DNA of 64,000 nucleotides from Pseudonocardia sp. MH-G8 (GCF_002262885.1 NZ_NKYF01000010.1:1-64000); one strand, 5' to 3'; positions 25,170-34,788 are shown, counted from the stretch's first letter. Numbers and translations: made by a program. The notes: generated from the letters alone by a model not told the origin.

Positions 25170-25403
25170 TGCGCGGTCCTGTCGAGGAAGACCGGCCTCA
25201 CGAAGCCGACCCGTGCCGTCGATTCCCTGCGCTTGCGCCACGCGGATGTTCTCCTGCCCCTTGCAGTCGCCGGACGAGACGAACCTACATTCGAGGTGGC
25301 CACGGTGGGTGGGTGGACGTGATCGAGCAGGCTGGCTGCGCTCGGAACCGGCTCTCGCCGGTGGATAGGTTTGGCACTGTTCGGATGCAGGGAGGGGTAC
25401 GGC

Positions 25404-25881
25404 ATGGCTGTCGTCGGCGTGACCGGCCATTCGAATCTGACAGGCGGATCGATCGATCTCGTGCGGCGCGAGCTGATCGACCTGCTCCGGTCCCGCGTGA
25501 AGGACCTGGTCGGGTTGACCTGCCTCGCCGGGGCGCCGACCAGGCGTTCGCCGATGCGGTCCTGGAACTCGGCGGGCTCTCGAAGTCGTCATCCCGGCGA
25601 GCGACTACTTCACCGGGATCTCCGATCCGGCCAGCCGGGAGCGTTGCGAGGCGTACCTCGACGCGGCCGCGTCGACGGTGACGATGCCTCACGAAAGGTC
25701 CGGTCCGGCGGCCTACCTCGCCGCCAGCCAGCACCTCATCGACCGCTGCGACCTGCTCCTCGCCGTCTGGGATGGCTCGCCGGCAACCAGCAGCGGCGGC
25801 ACGGCAGACGCCGTGGCCTATGCCCGTGACCGCGGACGCTCGATCGAAGTCGTGTGGCCGGAAGGCACACGACGTTCGTGA
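25404..25881 (+). pseudogene. Broken gene for a SLOG-like nucleotide-binding protein (two frameshifts)
   Basis: Three consecutive frames join into one protein-like sequence: MAVVGVTGHSNLTGGSIDLV...VGLTCLAG, then GADQAFADAVLELGG, then LEVVIPASDYFTGI...LLAVWDGSPATSSGGTADAVAYARDRG...IEVVWPEG. One G appears missing in the run near 25533 and one near 25575; adding each back restores a continuous frame of about 160 codons. The parts look like the SLOG/LOG-like Rossmann fold (GHSNL, CLAGGADQ, WDGSP..GGT). A clear AGGGAGGGG site precedes ATG 25404. Either a real pseudogene or two base-calling errors in G runs. Confidence 0.7.
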
Positions 25882-25982
25882 GCGAGTGGACGTTGTCCCG
25901 TCCGCTGCGCGCCACTTCCGGCCTGGCCCGGCCATCCAGGGGCACCGCGCCTGGCGCTGCGCACGGCCCCCCGCTGGTCGGG

Positions 25983-26504
25983 TCAGCGGCGCAGAAGCAC
26001 GACCACCAGGCCCGCGCGTCGTAAGCGTCGTGCCAGGAGCAGCATCGCCACACCGGCGGCGAGGTACGCCAGAGGCAGAACGACCCAGATGCTCTCGTTC
26101 GACCTGTCGCGCGCCGGCCACACGACCCCGGACGGGCCCCGACCGAACCGCTCGGTGAGCTCGTCGCGGGTGAATGTCGTCGGCGTGTCCTCAGGTGGTC
26201 CCCCCGTTGCGACAACGCTCACGCGAACGGCGTCGACGGGGAGTTCGAGTGAGTGCCACACAGCGTGCGCGACCCGGTCGACTGCCAGTGCACCTTCCAG
26301 CAGCTGACCGTTCTGGCCGCGACAGTCGATTGCGCGCACGTCCATCACCACCTGCGCCCCGACCACGCTTCGTCCGGCCACCACCGACGAGCACCCGGTC
26401 CGCCGGTCGAGATTACCCGACGATGCCGGCTTGGTCGAGCATCCGGCCACGAACATGATGGCCATGACGAGCAGGGCGATGCCGCGGGCGGAAAGGATCG
26501 GCAT
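25983..26504 (-). CDS. Predicted lipoprotein with C-terminal membrane segment
   Basis: A 173-residue exported protein. Signal peptide GIALLVMAIMFVAGCS with lipobox VAGC at about 18-21; the mature part has four short beta strands and ends in a hydrophobic segment (IWVVLPLAYLAAGVAMLLLA) followed by arginines, so it may be anchored at both ends. I recognise no family. It lies alone between the pseudogene and the conjugation operon and may be the last gene of the latter, 100 bases downstream. Confidence 0.6.
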   Translation of the reverse strand: MPILSARGIALLVMAIMFVAGCSTKPASSGNLDRRTGCSSVVAGRSVVGAQVVMDVRAIDCRGQNGQLLEGALAVDRVAHAVWHSLELPVDAVRVSVVATGGPPEDTPTTFTRDELTERFGRGPSGVVWPARDRSNESIWVVLPLAYLAAGVAMLLLARRLRRAGLVVVLLRR

Positions 26505-26607
26505 CGGCCCAGGCTCGGCACGATGCGTCCGATCCGCAAGCGAGTCCTCCTCGTCCTGTGGAGAACTCCTTGGGAGGGGGCCGATCCTGCATCCAGGGCA
26601 ACAATGA

Positions 26608-27744
26608 TCACTCGCTCTCGATCGAAATGTGCACGTGGTCGAAGTGGCCGCCGGTCGCGTCGTCGGCGTCGTAGATGCCGCCGCCGGTGTAGGGGCGTCC
26701 CCAGCCGTCGTCGGTGTCGGAAGTGTCGGGCGACCAGATGCGGCCCTGCCAGATCACGTACTTGACCTTGAGAGCGGGGGCGTGGGTGCGGAGCCAGGTG
26801 GCGAGTCGCCATCCGTTCTGGAGTTCCTGGCCCTGCGGGAAGGTGCCGGCGTCGTCGAGGAAGTAGTCGCAGGCGCGGCCCTGGGGGTGGTCGCTGGTGG
26901 GGTTCCAGGCGTGTTCGTCCCAGCAGCCTGCGGAGCGGATCGGGGCTCCAGGGCCGGGTGGGCCGAAGGCGCGGGTGATCTCGTCGTGGGCGTGGCGGGT
27001 GGCGGGGGTGAGGCAGCGGCCGCCGGTGGGGTCGGTGCCGCTGCAGATGGCGCTCACGCCGGTGAACGGGGTCGGGGCGGGCAGGTCGTCCACGGCTATC
27101 GGCCCTGACGCGGCACCGTATTGCTGGACGAACCCGTGGACGCGGTCAATGTAGGTCGCGACGAGGTTGGCGCAGGATCGGTCGCAGCCGGCCTCGCCCG
27201 CGGCGGGGATGCCCGTGGTCGACCCGGTGAGGCGACCGCACCCCGCGATGTGGCACACGAGCATGCCGTCCAGGGCGCTGATCGGTTTGCCGCTCGCGTC
27301 GATGTGCGAGCTGGCGGCGCGCAGGTTGGCGCACACCCACGGGATCGCACGGCGCAGGTGCTCGTCAGGCTGGAGGACGTCGGCGTTATCGGGCGGCGGG
27401 GTTGCCGACCACGCCGCGCCTCCGGCGTTGGTCCAGTTGGCCTCGTTGAGTTGGTAGAGCCCGGCGGCGCCGCCGTTGCGGTCGGCGCTGAAGGCGGTCG
27501 GATCCCAGCTGGACTCGGCCTGGACGTGGGCGATGATCCAGAGCGCCGGGAGCTCCGGGCAGGTGGTCGTGGTGATCTCGGCGATGGTCTCGAAGTGCTG
27601 CGCGGCGAGCGGCGGGATGGCTGCGGTCTTCACCGCCTGGACCGGTGCGGCGCTGGCGAGCCCGCCGAGCAGTGCGGCGATCAGAAGCAGGGGGAGGAGC
27701 AGGCTGGCGACCAGGCCGCCGCCCGCGATGAGCGGACCCCGCAT
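26608..27744 (-). CDS. Peptidoglycan hydrolase of the conjugation operon (transglycosylase-like)
   Basis: A 378-residue protein with one N-terminal anchor (LVASLLLPLLLIAALLGGLA) and a lysozyme-like SLT domain: LWIIAHVQAESSWDPTAFS with catalytic Glu77, then GLYQLNEANW. A second, cysteine-rich domain follows; its last 110 residues (HDEITRAFGPPGPGAP...DHPQGRACDYFL...HFDHVHISIE) resemble peptidase M15/M23-like cores with His and Asp ligands. Role: opening the wall for the mating pore, the VirB1/Orf14-type function in Gram-positive systems. It is four bases downstream of the DUF4913 gene and ends the operon. Confidence 0.82.
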   Translation of the reverse strand: MRGPLIAGGGLVASLLLPLLLIAALLGGLASAAPVQAVKTAAIPPLAAQHFETIAEITTTTCPELPALWIIAHVQAESSWDPTAFSADRNGGAAGLYQLNEANWTNAGGAAWSATPPPDNADVLQPDEHLRRAIPWVCANLRAASSHIDASGKPISALDGMLVCHIAGCGRLTGSTTGIPAAGEAGCDRSCANLVATYIDRVHGFVQQYGAASGPIAVDDLPAPTPFTGVSAICSGTDPTGGRCLTPATRHAHDEITRAFGPPGPGAPIRSAGCWDEHAWNPTSDHPQGRACDYFLDDAGTFPQGQELQNGWRLATWLRTHAPALKVKYVIWQGRIWSPDTSDTDDGWGRPYTGGGIYDADDATGGHFDHVHISIESE

Positions 27745-27748
27745 GCCG

Positions 27749-28282
27749 TCACGCCGGTGTCCGGGTCGGCAGCGTCGCGATCGGGGTGTGTCCGTTGAGG
27801 GCGCGGTAGCGCTCGTTGTGGGCGCAGTCGGCGAAGGGGCCGAGTGGGGTGAGCAGCTCACGCAGGCAGGGGTCGAGGTGGTCTCGGATCCAGATGGACA
27901 TGGCGGCGCCGGGTTCGGGGGCGAGTTCGGTCCAGGCTCGGCGCAGCGCTTCGAGCCGGAAGACCGCTTCGGGGTGCTCCCACCACAGCGGACACCAGGT
28001 GAGCTCTCCGCGCAGCGGTCGGGCGATCATCGAGGTGATCGTGTCGTGCACCCAGACGATGAGAGCGTCGGCGTCGAGTCCGTCTCCGTCGAGGTCGTCG
28101 TCCTCACCGGCATCCGATGGGCTCTGCTCGGTGGCCGGCATGCCGTTGAGGAGTTCGTCGAGCAGGTCGGTCTGGTGGGTCCGCCAGGCCTCCAGGGCCT
28201 GGACGCGGGCGCACAGTTCCGCCACCAACCGCTCCGGCGGAGGGCTGATTGTCGACTCGATCGGCCGGTCGTCGGGTGTCAT
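27749..28282 (-). CDS. DUF4913-type protein
   Basis: A 177-residue protein with coiled-coil-like N-terminus (LVAELCARVQALEAWRTHQTDLLDELL) and the DUF4913 core: VHDTITSMIARPL, LTWCPLWWEHPEAVFRLEALRRAW, WIRDHLDPCLRELL, and FADCAHNERY. DUF4913 proteins are common in conjugative and integrative elements of actinobacteria, directly after the coupling protein, as here. Function unknown; the conserved Trp/Cys cluster suggests a compact structural or adaptor protein. Start overlaps the coupling-protein stop (ATGA). Confidence 0.85.
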   Translation of the reverse strand: MTPDDRPIESTISPPPERLVAELCARVQALEAWRTHQTDLLDELLNGMPATEQSPSDAGEDDDLDGDGLDADALIVWVHDTITSMIARPLRGELTWCPLWWEHPEAVFRLEALRRAWTELAPEPGAAMSIWIRDHLDPCLRELLTPLGPFADCAHNERYRALNGHTPIATLPTRTPA

Positions 28283-30102
28283 GGTCGGTCTCCTTCGGCC
28301 TGATTGACGGGGTTGTCGGGCCCGAGGGCCCGCGCGGCTGCGCGTCGCAGCTCGGCGAGGGCGGTGTCGGCGTAGGCGCCGATGTCGGCGTGGTCGTGCT
28401 CGCGGTACCAGGGGTGCAGCCGGCCGAGCCCGACCTGGCGTCCCGTCGAGAGCAGGACGGCGTGGTCGCGGGTGATCGCGCGCAGGGCGGAGGCGGGCAT
28501 GACGGGTTCACGGGCCTGGGCGTACTGGCGTGAGGTGCGGCTGCGGTCGACGCTGGTGGAGATTCGTTCGACGTAGTGGTCGCCGATGAGTCCGGAGAGC
28601 TTCTGCAGGAAGGCGTGGTCGTCGACGCCGGCGCCGACGAGCTTGACGGTGGCGGCGGACCAGAGGGCCTGCATGCCCTGCTCGCCCCACACGCCGACGC
28701 CCTGCTGGTAGCTCTGCAGCATGGTGAGGACCTGGATGCCGCGGGACCCGTAGTGGCTGTAGAGCTGGGGCAGGGCGCGGATGGGGCAGATGTTCGCGGC
28801 CTCGTCGAGCACGGCCACGACTGGTGGTTCGAGCCGTCCCCCGGAGGCCTGGGCGAGGAGTTCGGCGATCTCCAGGATGCGGTCGACCAGCGCGGTGACG
28901 ACGGGGGCGGCGGTGCCTGCGCCTTCCTTGGACAGCAGGTGGATGGTGGCGCGGCCGTGGCGGGCGGCGGCGTGGAGGTCCCAGAGGTCCAGCTCGACGG
29001 GCGCGGTGGTCGTGGGCGCGTCGCGCCAGGTGTCGGGTGGGCTGACCCAGCGCATGAGCCGCTCGGAGGTCAGCGCCTTGGTGGCGGTGCGCGCGGTCTG
29101 GTAGATGCCCTTGGTGGTGACGTCGGCGCCGGACAGGGTGGCTTCGAGGTCGGCGGCCTCGGTGCCGGCGCCGGCCTTGTCGAGGGCGGCGATCGCTCCG
29201 CGTTGGCCGGGTTGGAGCCAGGTGACGACGTCGCGCATGGTGCCGTCACTGAGCGCGGCGGCGAGCAGGGTGTTGGTGAGGACCTGTTCGCCGGCGGCGT
29301 GGAAGAACGGGTCGCGGCGTTCGCCGCCGATGGTGCCGACGAAGTGCCCGGCGAGGCGGGCGGCGGCCTCGACCCGCTCGGCGGGGTCGGCGTCGGCGAT
29401 GGCGCGCAGCGGGTCCCACCACCAGGTCTGCTCGACGTGGGCGATGCGTTGGGGGTCGAAGGTCCACACCGGTCCGGCGTTGGCGCGCATGCCGGAGGTG
29501 AGCGCCCACAGGTCGGCCTTGTTCGAGGTGGCGACGACAAGCCCGGGCGCGGCGAGCACGGTCGGGACGGCGATGGCGCTGGTCTTGTTCGACCGCGGGC
29601 CCATGATGACCAGGGCGACGTCCTCCCAGGACATCCAGACTTCGCGCCGCTGGATGGACAGCAGGCGCAGGCCCTGATCCGACGGGCCGAGGTCGCCGGT
29701 GCCCGGCCGGAGTTTCCGAGCGCGGCTCATCGCGGCCTGTCCGGTCAGATCTCCCAGTTCACGGGCCTGCAGGAGAGACCGCTGTGGGTCGTGGGATCCG
29801 GTCTGGTTGCCGATCAGCACCGCCGCGACGATCCCGACGGCCACTTCCAGGGTCACGGTCGTGACCAGGACGGCGAAGAACACCGGTGTGCTGGCCCCGG
29901 CGGCGAGGACTCCGTCGGGCCCGTCGCGGAGCAGTCCGAACAGCAGCGCCGGGCCGGCCGGTGGCGGGGTCCAGTGGCCGGTACCGGTGAGTGCGGCGGC
30001 CCCGGCAGCGGCCCACACGTCGACGGCGAGCAGCGCCGTCGCGGCGATCGTGCCGAGCAGCAGCAGCGGCGCGGCTGCCTCGCGGAGCAGTCCGGGCGTC
30101 AT
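28279..30102 (-). CDS. VirD4/TraG-like type IV coupling protein
   Basis: A 607-residue membrane ATPase that should dock the relaxase-DNA complex to the secretion channel. Two N-terminal membrane segments (about 10-30 and 72-97) precede the motor domain. Walker A is GPRSNKTSAI at 168-177; Walker B is VVAVLDEAANI, followed by ALPQLYSHYGSRGIQVLTMLQSYQQ, the classic TraG/TraD motif. Its length and motifs are normal for actinobacterial TraM-recognition-type proteins. ATG 30102 overlaps the VirB4-like gene, and its stop overlaps the DUF4913 gene. Confidence 0.9.
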   Translation of the reverse strand: MTPGLLREAAAPLLLLGTIAATALLAVDVWAAAGAAALTGTGHWTPPPAGPALLFGLLRDGPDGVLAAGASTPVFFAVLVTTVTLEVAVGIVAAVLIGNQTGSHDPQRSLLQARELGDLTGQAAMSRARKLRPGTGDLGPSDQGLRLLSIQRREVWMSWEDVALVIMGPRSNKTSAIAVPTVLAAPGLVVATSNKADLWALTSGMRANAGPVWTFDPQRIAHVEQTWWWDPLRAIADADPAERVEAAARLAGHFVGTIGGERRDPFFHAAGEQVLTNTLLAAALSDGTMRDVVTWLQPGQRGAIAALDKAGAGTEAADLEATLSGADVTTKGIYQTARTATKALTSERLMRWVSPPDTWRDAPTTTAPVELDLWDLHAAARHGRATIHLLSKEGAGTAAPVVTALVDRILEIAELLAQASGGRLEPPVVAVLDEAANICPIRALPQLYSHYGSRGIQVLTMLQSYQQGVGVWGEQGMQALWSAATVKLVGAGVDDHAFLQKLSGLIGDHYVERISTSVDRSRTSRQYAQAREPVMPASALRAITRDHAVLLSTGRQVGLGRLHPWYREHDHADIGAYADTALAELRRAAARALGPDNPVNQAEGDRP

Positions 30103-31523
30103 CGGGCACCGGGCCGGAACGCGCGGTCCGTGTCGTGCAGCGCGATCTCGCTGGGGGTGAGCGTGAGTGCGACCGGGAGCCCGACGCGCTGGCCGGACTT
30201 GATCAGGTACTTGCCGCGGCCGGGATGGATCCGACCGGCGTGCCAGGTCGGCGGCGCGGCCCACGAGGTGATCAACGCGGCCTCGCCCTCGCTGAGTGAG
30301 GTGATACGGCGCAGCCCATCGAGTTCCTTCTCGGCCATGCCGCCGAGCAGCAGCACCCCGTTGCGGGACGCGAGCCCGCGAGCCTTGGCGCGGTCGGCCT
30401 CGGTGGGGAGGGCTTCGAGGTCGTCGAGGGAGTGGGTGACCTGGAAGGACGCGACGCCGCGGTGGCGGCCGAGACGGGTGATCCGGTCGGAGCGCTCCAC
30501 GAGGCCGGGAGCCACACGCAGGGCGCGCCACAGTTCGTCCTGGACCTGGACGACGTTGCGGCGCCGCTCGCCGTAGGCGGCGGCATCGGCCAGGGCCGCC
30601 GACCACGCCCACGAGCACAGCATCGCGGCCGCGACGACGTCGTCGTCATCGTCGTCGAGCGCGCTGATGTCCAGCGAGAGGGCGGGGGTGTCGGGATCGA
30701 ACCGGGCGCTGCTGGGGCGGTCGAAGATGCCGCGGATCGCGCCCTCGCACAGCAACCCGAGCGCGTTGACCAGCGTCCGCGACGTGCGACGGAACTCGAG
30801 ATCGTCCTGCGTGGCGGCGATGGTCAGCAGCGGCGCGGCGCCGGAGAGCAGGACGGCGAGGACGTCGGGGATCAGCGGCTCGCGCGCGCCTGCGGTGTCG
30901 ACGGCGAGGTCGAGCGCGGCCCCGAGCAGTCGCCGTTCGGTGACGTCGGGTTCGTCGCGCCGGACGATGGTGATCAACGCTTCGAGCAGGGTCAGCCGTC
31001 TGGCTCGCAGGGTCTCGCGCAGCCTGCTCCGGTCTGCCGCGGGCGCCGATGTCAGGGCGGCGCGGAGTGGGCCGGCGTCGAGTGGGTTGAGCGCCTGCAG
31101 TCCACGGCCGAGGTGCCAGACCGAGCCGCCCAGGGCGGTGACCAGCGGTGTGTACTCGCCCTTGACGTCTCCGGGTACGACGGCGCGCATCCCGAACGCG
31201 ACCAGGCCGGCGAGCATGCGTTTGGTGATCGAGGACTTCCCGATCCCGGGTTGGCCCTGCACCCACACCCCGGTGTTGGACACCAGGCCGGTGCGTAGCC
31301 AGTGGGCGGGATCGAGGCCGATGGGTTCGGCGGTGTGCAAGTGACGGCCAATCGGGACCCCGCGGACGTCGGAGCCCGATGCGGTGGCGAAGGGGAACAG
31401 CCCGCACACCTGGCTGGTGGTGCCGGCAAACCGGTCCCCGGCCTCCACGTGCCCGGCCCGTCCTCCGCCGGGTACCGGCCAGCCCCAGGAACGGGGAACC
31501 TGGTCGGCGACGGCCGTGTCCAT
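30099..31523 (-). CDS. VirB4-like conjugation ATPase
   Basis: A 474-residue ATPase that energises the mating channel. Walker A is GQPGIGKSS at 90-98, followed by VPGDVKGEYTPLV, and the Walker B-like VVQVQDELWRAL near 310; TRLGRHRGVASFQVTHSLDDL resembles the C-terminal VirB4 arginine-finger region. It corresponds to the C-terminal half of classical VirB4; the N-terminal half may be provided by the SCO6880-type neighbour 12 bases upstream. Start ATG 31523 with GGAG ahead. Confidence 0.85.
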   Translation of the reverse strand: MDTAVADQVPRSWGWPVPGGGRAGHVEAGDRFAGTTSQVCGLFPFATASGSDVRGVPIGRHLHTAEPIGLDPAHWLRTGLVSNTGVWVQGQPGIGKSSITKRMLAGLVAFGMRAVVPGDVKGEYTPLVTALGGSVWHLGRGLQALNPLDAGPLRAALTSAPAADRSRLRETLRARRLTLLEALITIVRRDEPDVTERRLLGAALDLAVDTAGAREPLIPDVLAVLLSGAAPLLTIAATQDDLEFRRTSRTLVNALGLLCEGAIRGIFDRPSSARFDPDTPALSLDISALDDDDDDVVAAAMLCSWAWSAALADAAAYGERRRNVVQVQDELWRALRVAPGLVERSDRITRLGRHRGVASFQVTHSLDDLEALPTEADRAKARGLASRNGVLLLGGMAEKELDGLRRITSLSEGEAALITSWAAPPTWHAGRIHPGRGKYLIKSGQRVGLPVALTLTPSEIALHDTDRAFRPGAR

Positions 31524-31535
31524 GGTGTGCTCCCG

Positions 31536-33023
31536 TCAGCGGTGGCGGCGATGGGTCAGCAGGTCGGCGGGGTCGATCCCGACGCCGAGGCCCGCGGCGA
31601 ACCCGGCGGCTTGGGCGCCGCGCAGGCGGCGCAGCCGCAGCTTCGACTGGCCGGCGCGTTGTTCGATGTCGGCGACGGCGGCGGGGAGATCGTCGTCGTG
31701 CAGGACGGTGGTGGTGACGTAGAGGGTGAACCGGCCGACGCCGGCGCCCTGGGCTTCCTCGCGGGCGGACTGCATCGCTCGGTCGCGGTCGTCGCGTTCG
31801 CGTTGGGTCTCGTCGCGGCGGGTGCGCTCGGCCCACGCGCGGCGGACCTGGCCGGAGGTGACCTCGTTCTCGACCTTCGCCGCGGCCTGCTCGGCGGGGT
31901 AGGGCTGATAGAGCCAGGTCGTGCGGCGCGGGAACGGGCCGGGCGCGAGCAGCGGCACCAGCACCCCGGCGCCGACGGCCTGCCGCGGGGCCTCCCGCAG
32001 TGCCCAGGTCACCGAGAGCCCGCCCTCGTGGCGGTAGGTGTCCCAACGCTCGCGGGCGGCGATCGGGCCGGCGTCATGCCAATCAAGTACGGCATCGGCT
32101 TGGTCGGGGCGGTTGAGATCGGAGCGATGGTGGGGGTCGAACGCCCCGCGGATGCGGGTGGTGAGCCAGCCGGTGGTGGCGCGTCCGAGGACGGCGACGC
32201 CGCACGCGGCGAGTTGGTTCTCGATCGCGGACAGGCGCCGGCTGACCTCGACCGCGGCGGCGAGCAGGTCGGCCGGGCGTGGGGTGGCGCGCGCGGGGTC
32301 GAGGCAGATCGCGACCCGGGCGTCGGCTTCGGCCGCGGTGCCGGGGGTGAGGTCGGCCAGCTCGGCCATGATCTGTCGCGACAGGGCGGGCGCGGTCGGG
32401 TCGAGCGCCGAGGCGATGTGGTCACGGACCGTGGCACCTCCGGTGGGGGTGGTGTCGACGGTGACCGCGAGGTGCCGGATCAGCGGCAGGTAGCCGAGGT
32501 CGGCGAGCAGCGCGCCCCACGCTGCGACCCACGCGTCGGCGCGCTCGGGGTCGGCGAGGTCGAGCCCGATCGGAGAGCAGCGCAGGACCGCGGTCAGCAT
32601 GCCGGTGCGGCGATGCCACAACAGCGCATGCCGCCCGCCGCGGCCGTCGTCGACGTCGAGCGGGCGCAACGGGGCGAGCACGCCGGGCAGGTCCGTCCCA
32701 CGGGGGTGCTCGGTGAGGATCCCGCCCGACAGCTCGGTCCAGCCGGCCGCCTGGGCGCGGTGGAACCGGGCTCGGCGCACGACGACGTCAGTGAGGCTGA
32801 CCCCGCCCACCCGGACCACGACCGCGCCGATCACCGCGGCCGACCCGCCCAGCAGCGGCAGTGTCGCGGACGGGAACGCCGACACCGCGAGCAGCGGCAC
32901 GAGCACCGCGGCGAACAGCACGATGGTCGCGGTCGTCGACAGCGACCCGACACCCCAGCCCCGTTCGGCGCGCCAGTTGCCGTAGAGGCGGGGCCCGTCG
33001 TCTACACCGCGGCCCGCGCTCAT
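31536..33023 (-). CDS. SCO6880-family conjugation protein
   Basis: A 495-residue protein. Two adjacent membrane segments near 30-72 (TIVLFAAVLVPLLAVSAF and LGGSAAVIGAVVVRVGG) lie ahead of a large cytoplasmic part with HALLWHRRTGMLTAVLRCSPIG, DLGYLPLIRHLAVTVDT and a long charged helix (RRAWAERTRRDETQRERDDRD). It is the SCO6880 type, always beside the VirB4-like ATPase in actinobacterial elements, and is thought to stand in for the PrgI/VirB3 part and the VirB4 N-terminus. Stop is 12 bases before the ATPase gene; start overlaps the VirB6-like gene. Confidence 0.83.
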   Translation of the reverse strand: MSAGRGVDDGPRLYGNWRAERGWGVGSLSTTATIVLFAAVLVPLLAVSAFPSATLPLLGGSAAVIGAVVVRVGGVSLTDVVVRRARFHRAQAAGWTELSGGILTEHPRGTDLPGVLAPLRPLDVDDGRGGRHALLWHRRTGMLTAVLRCSPIGLDLADPERADAWVAAWGALLADLGYLPLIRHLAVTVDTTPTGGATVRDHIASALDPTAPALSRQIMAELADLTPGTAAEADARVAICLDPARATPRPADLLAAAVEVSRRLSAIENQLAACGVAVLGRATTGWLTTRIRGAFDPHHRSDLNRPDQADAVLDWHDAGPIAARERWDTYRHEGGLSVTWALREAPRQAVGAGVLVPLLAPGPFPRRTTWLYQPYPAEQAAAKVENEVTSGQVRRAWAERTRRDETQRERDDRDRAMQSAREEAQGAGVGRFTLYVTTTVLHDDDLPAAVADIEQRAGQSKLRLRRLRGAQAAGFAAGLGVGIDPADLLTHRRHR

Positions 33024-34195
33024 TGTGGGTCACCGCCGCCGTCCTTGCCGCCGGTCATCCCTCCCGCGACTGCGCGGACCGCGGCCGCTCCGGCCGTGCC
33101 GGCTGCTGCTACGCCCGCCGCCGCAACACCGGCCGCGCCAGCGCCAGCGGCGCCGGCCCCGCCGGCCGTGGGGGCCGCGCCGGTCGGCGCTATAGCGCCG
33201 GCGAGCGGCGGGTGCTGGCCAACCGTGGCGTACGAGCCGGGGCCGTTCGCCTCCATCGCTGCGGCCCGGTCGACCGCGCCGCGCCCGTGGCCCTGCGTCA
33301 TGGCCACGGCGCCGACGGCGCCGAGGAACCCGGACCCGCCGCCGCCCCCGCCGCCGATCTGGGTCCCGGACCAGGCGAAGAACTTCAGCAGCACCGGCAT
33401 CGCGATCACCGCGAGCAGCAGCACCATGATCCCGGTGATCATCGTGGAGGTGCGGCCCGCGTCGGTGGCACTCGGCGAGGACAGGTAGGAGAAGCCGATG
33501 TAGTAGATGAACGCGGCCGCGGGCTTGTAGACGACCATCGCGATCAGCCACACCATCAGCTTGTCGAGCCAGCCCCGGGTCGAGCGGGTCAGCGACCCCG
33601 ACGCGGCGAGGGGCAGCATCGCGGCCAGCACGAGCAGCCCGGCCTGGCGCATCGCCATGAGCACCCACTGCACCAGCGAGAGCACCGCCGCGATCAGCGA
33701 CACCAGCAGGATCAGGAACACCGCGTCGCCCTCGCCGTTGACCAGGACGTCCTGCATCAGCAGGGCGAAGTTGCTCGCGGCGCCGTCGAGCAGTTCGGTG
33801 GCCAACGCATCACCGGCGCGCAGCGCGATCTGCAGCACGACCAGCCCGAGCGCGGACACCACCGCGTAGCGGATCAGCCCGGTAGCGACCATGATCAGTG
33901 GCTCGCCCTTGCGCGAGAGGATCAGCCGGATCGACTGCACGAGCACCGACCCGACCAGGATGACCAGGATCAGGTCACGGGCGGCGCCTTGGGCGGCGGC
34001 CACGGCCGGATTGAGCGGGTCGACGCTGTCGGTCTCCACCCACCACGCCGCCGACGACACCACCAGCTCGGCGGCGCCCTTGGCGACCTCGGCGACGATG
34101 CCCTGGAACGCCGACCCGACGGCCTGCCCGGCCTGGCACCCGAGATCGAACGCGCCGCATTCCTGGCCCGGCGCCGGCTGCGCCAGCGCGGTCAC
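33020..34195 (-). CDS. VirB6/TrbL-like polytopic membrane protein
   Basis: A 391-residue channel protein. About six to seven hydrophobic segments lie between residues 70 and 300 (LILVILVGSVLVQSIRL, YAVVSALGLVVLQIAL, AVFLILLVSLIAAVLSLVQWVLM, MVWLIAMVVYKPAAAFIYYIG, MVLLLAVIAMPVLLKFF), with KPAAAFIYYIG typical of TrbL/VirB6. The C-terminal 90 residues are Gly/Ala low-complexity (GGGGGGGSG, repeated AAGVAAAG). It has an N-terminal cysteine pair (CGAFDLGCQAG) outside. Role: central membrane part of the mating channel. GTG 34195 overlaps the lipoprotein gene stop. Confidence 0.85.
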   Translation of the reverse strand: MTALAQPAPGQECGAFDLGCQAGQAVGSAFQGIVAEVAKGAAELVVSSAAWWVETDSVDPLNPAVAAAQGAARDLILVILVGSVLVQSIRLILSRKGEPLIMVATGLIRYAVVSALGLVVLQIALRAGDALATELLDGAASNFALLMQDVLVNGEGDAVFLILLVSLIAAVLSLVQWVLMAMRQAGLLVLAAMLPLAASGSLTRSTRGWLDKLMVWLIAMVVYKPAAAFIYYIGFSYLSSPSATDAGRTSTMITGIMVLLLAVIAMPVLLKFFAWSGTQIGGGGGGGSGFLGAVGAVAMTQGHGRGAVDRAAAMEANGPGSYATVGQHPPLAGAIAPTGAAPTAGGAGAAGAGAAGVAAAGVAAAGTAGAAAVRAVAGGMTGGKDGGGDPQ

Positions 34196-34788
34196 GGCGT
34201 CGGCCCCAGCAGGGCGTAGCCGGCAGTGTCGGGGTGCGGGCTCGGCCGGAGAACAGGCACCCGCCGCCGCCAGTCGCCGCCCTTCCAACGCAGCGTCGTG
34301 TCGACGCGCGCGTACCCGCCACTGACGCGGGCCTGGGGTGTGTCGGCCAGCAGGGACACGACGACGTGCTCACCGCGGGTGTCTCCGGCGATCACCCGGA
34401 AGTAGATCGCCGCGGGCGTCAGGTCCGCCCGCGCCGGCTGGTCCGGGACCGGCAGGGCGGCCGCGAGCCGCTCGCGGGCGGCGGCGACGTCACCCCAGCA
34501 CTGGGTGTTGAGGGTCGCCTCGACGACGGCCGCTCCCGCGCCGGAGCTGGTTCGGGACCCGATGTGTGTCGCGGCGATCGCCGCGCCCACCTCGTCGTGG
34601 CTGAACCCGAATGCCAGGTCGACTTCGTGCCCGAACGGGCCGTGCCGCGGCGACATCGCCGCGGTACCGCCGGGCACGGCCACCAACGCCACCCGGTCCG
34701 TCGTCTCGGGGGCGGGTGGTGCCGTCGTGCAGCTGACCGCCGCGAGCACCGCGACCGCGCACACCGCAGGCCGCAGGAGGCGGTTCAT
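34192..34788 (-). CDS. Predicted lipoprotein of the conjugation operon
   Basis: A 198-residue exported protein with a signal peptide ending in lipobox AAVSC at about 16-20. The mature part has HDEVGAAIAATHIGSRTSSGAG, a helix-rich middle and a beta-rich end (YFRVIAGDTRGEHVVVSLLADT, ARVDTTLRWKGGDWRRRVPVL) that looks like an NTF2-like fold, the same class used by VirB8/TcpC-type proteins of Gram-positive conjugation. That functional match is an inference. ATGA overlap with the small membrane gene upstream. Confidence 0.72.
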   Translation of the reverse strand: MNRLLRPAVCAVAVLAAVSCTTAPPAPETTDRVALVAVPGGTAAMSPRHGPFGHEVDLAFGFSHDEVGAAIAATHIGSRTSSGAGAAVVEATLNTQCWGDVAAARERLAAALPVPDQPARADLTPAAIYFRVIAGDTRGEHVVVSLLADTPQARVSGGYARVDTTLRWKGGDWRRRVPVLRPSPHPDTAGYALLGPTP

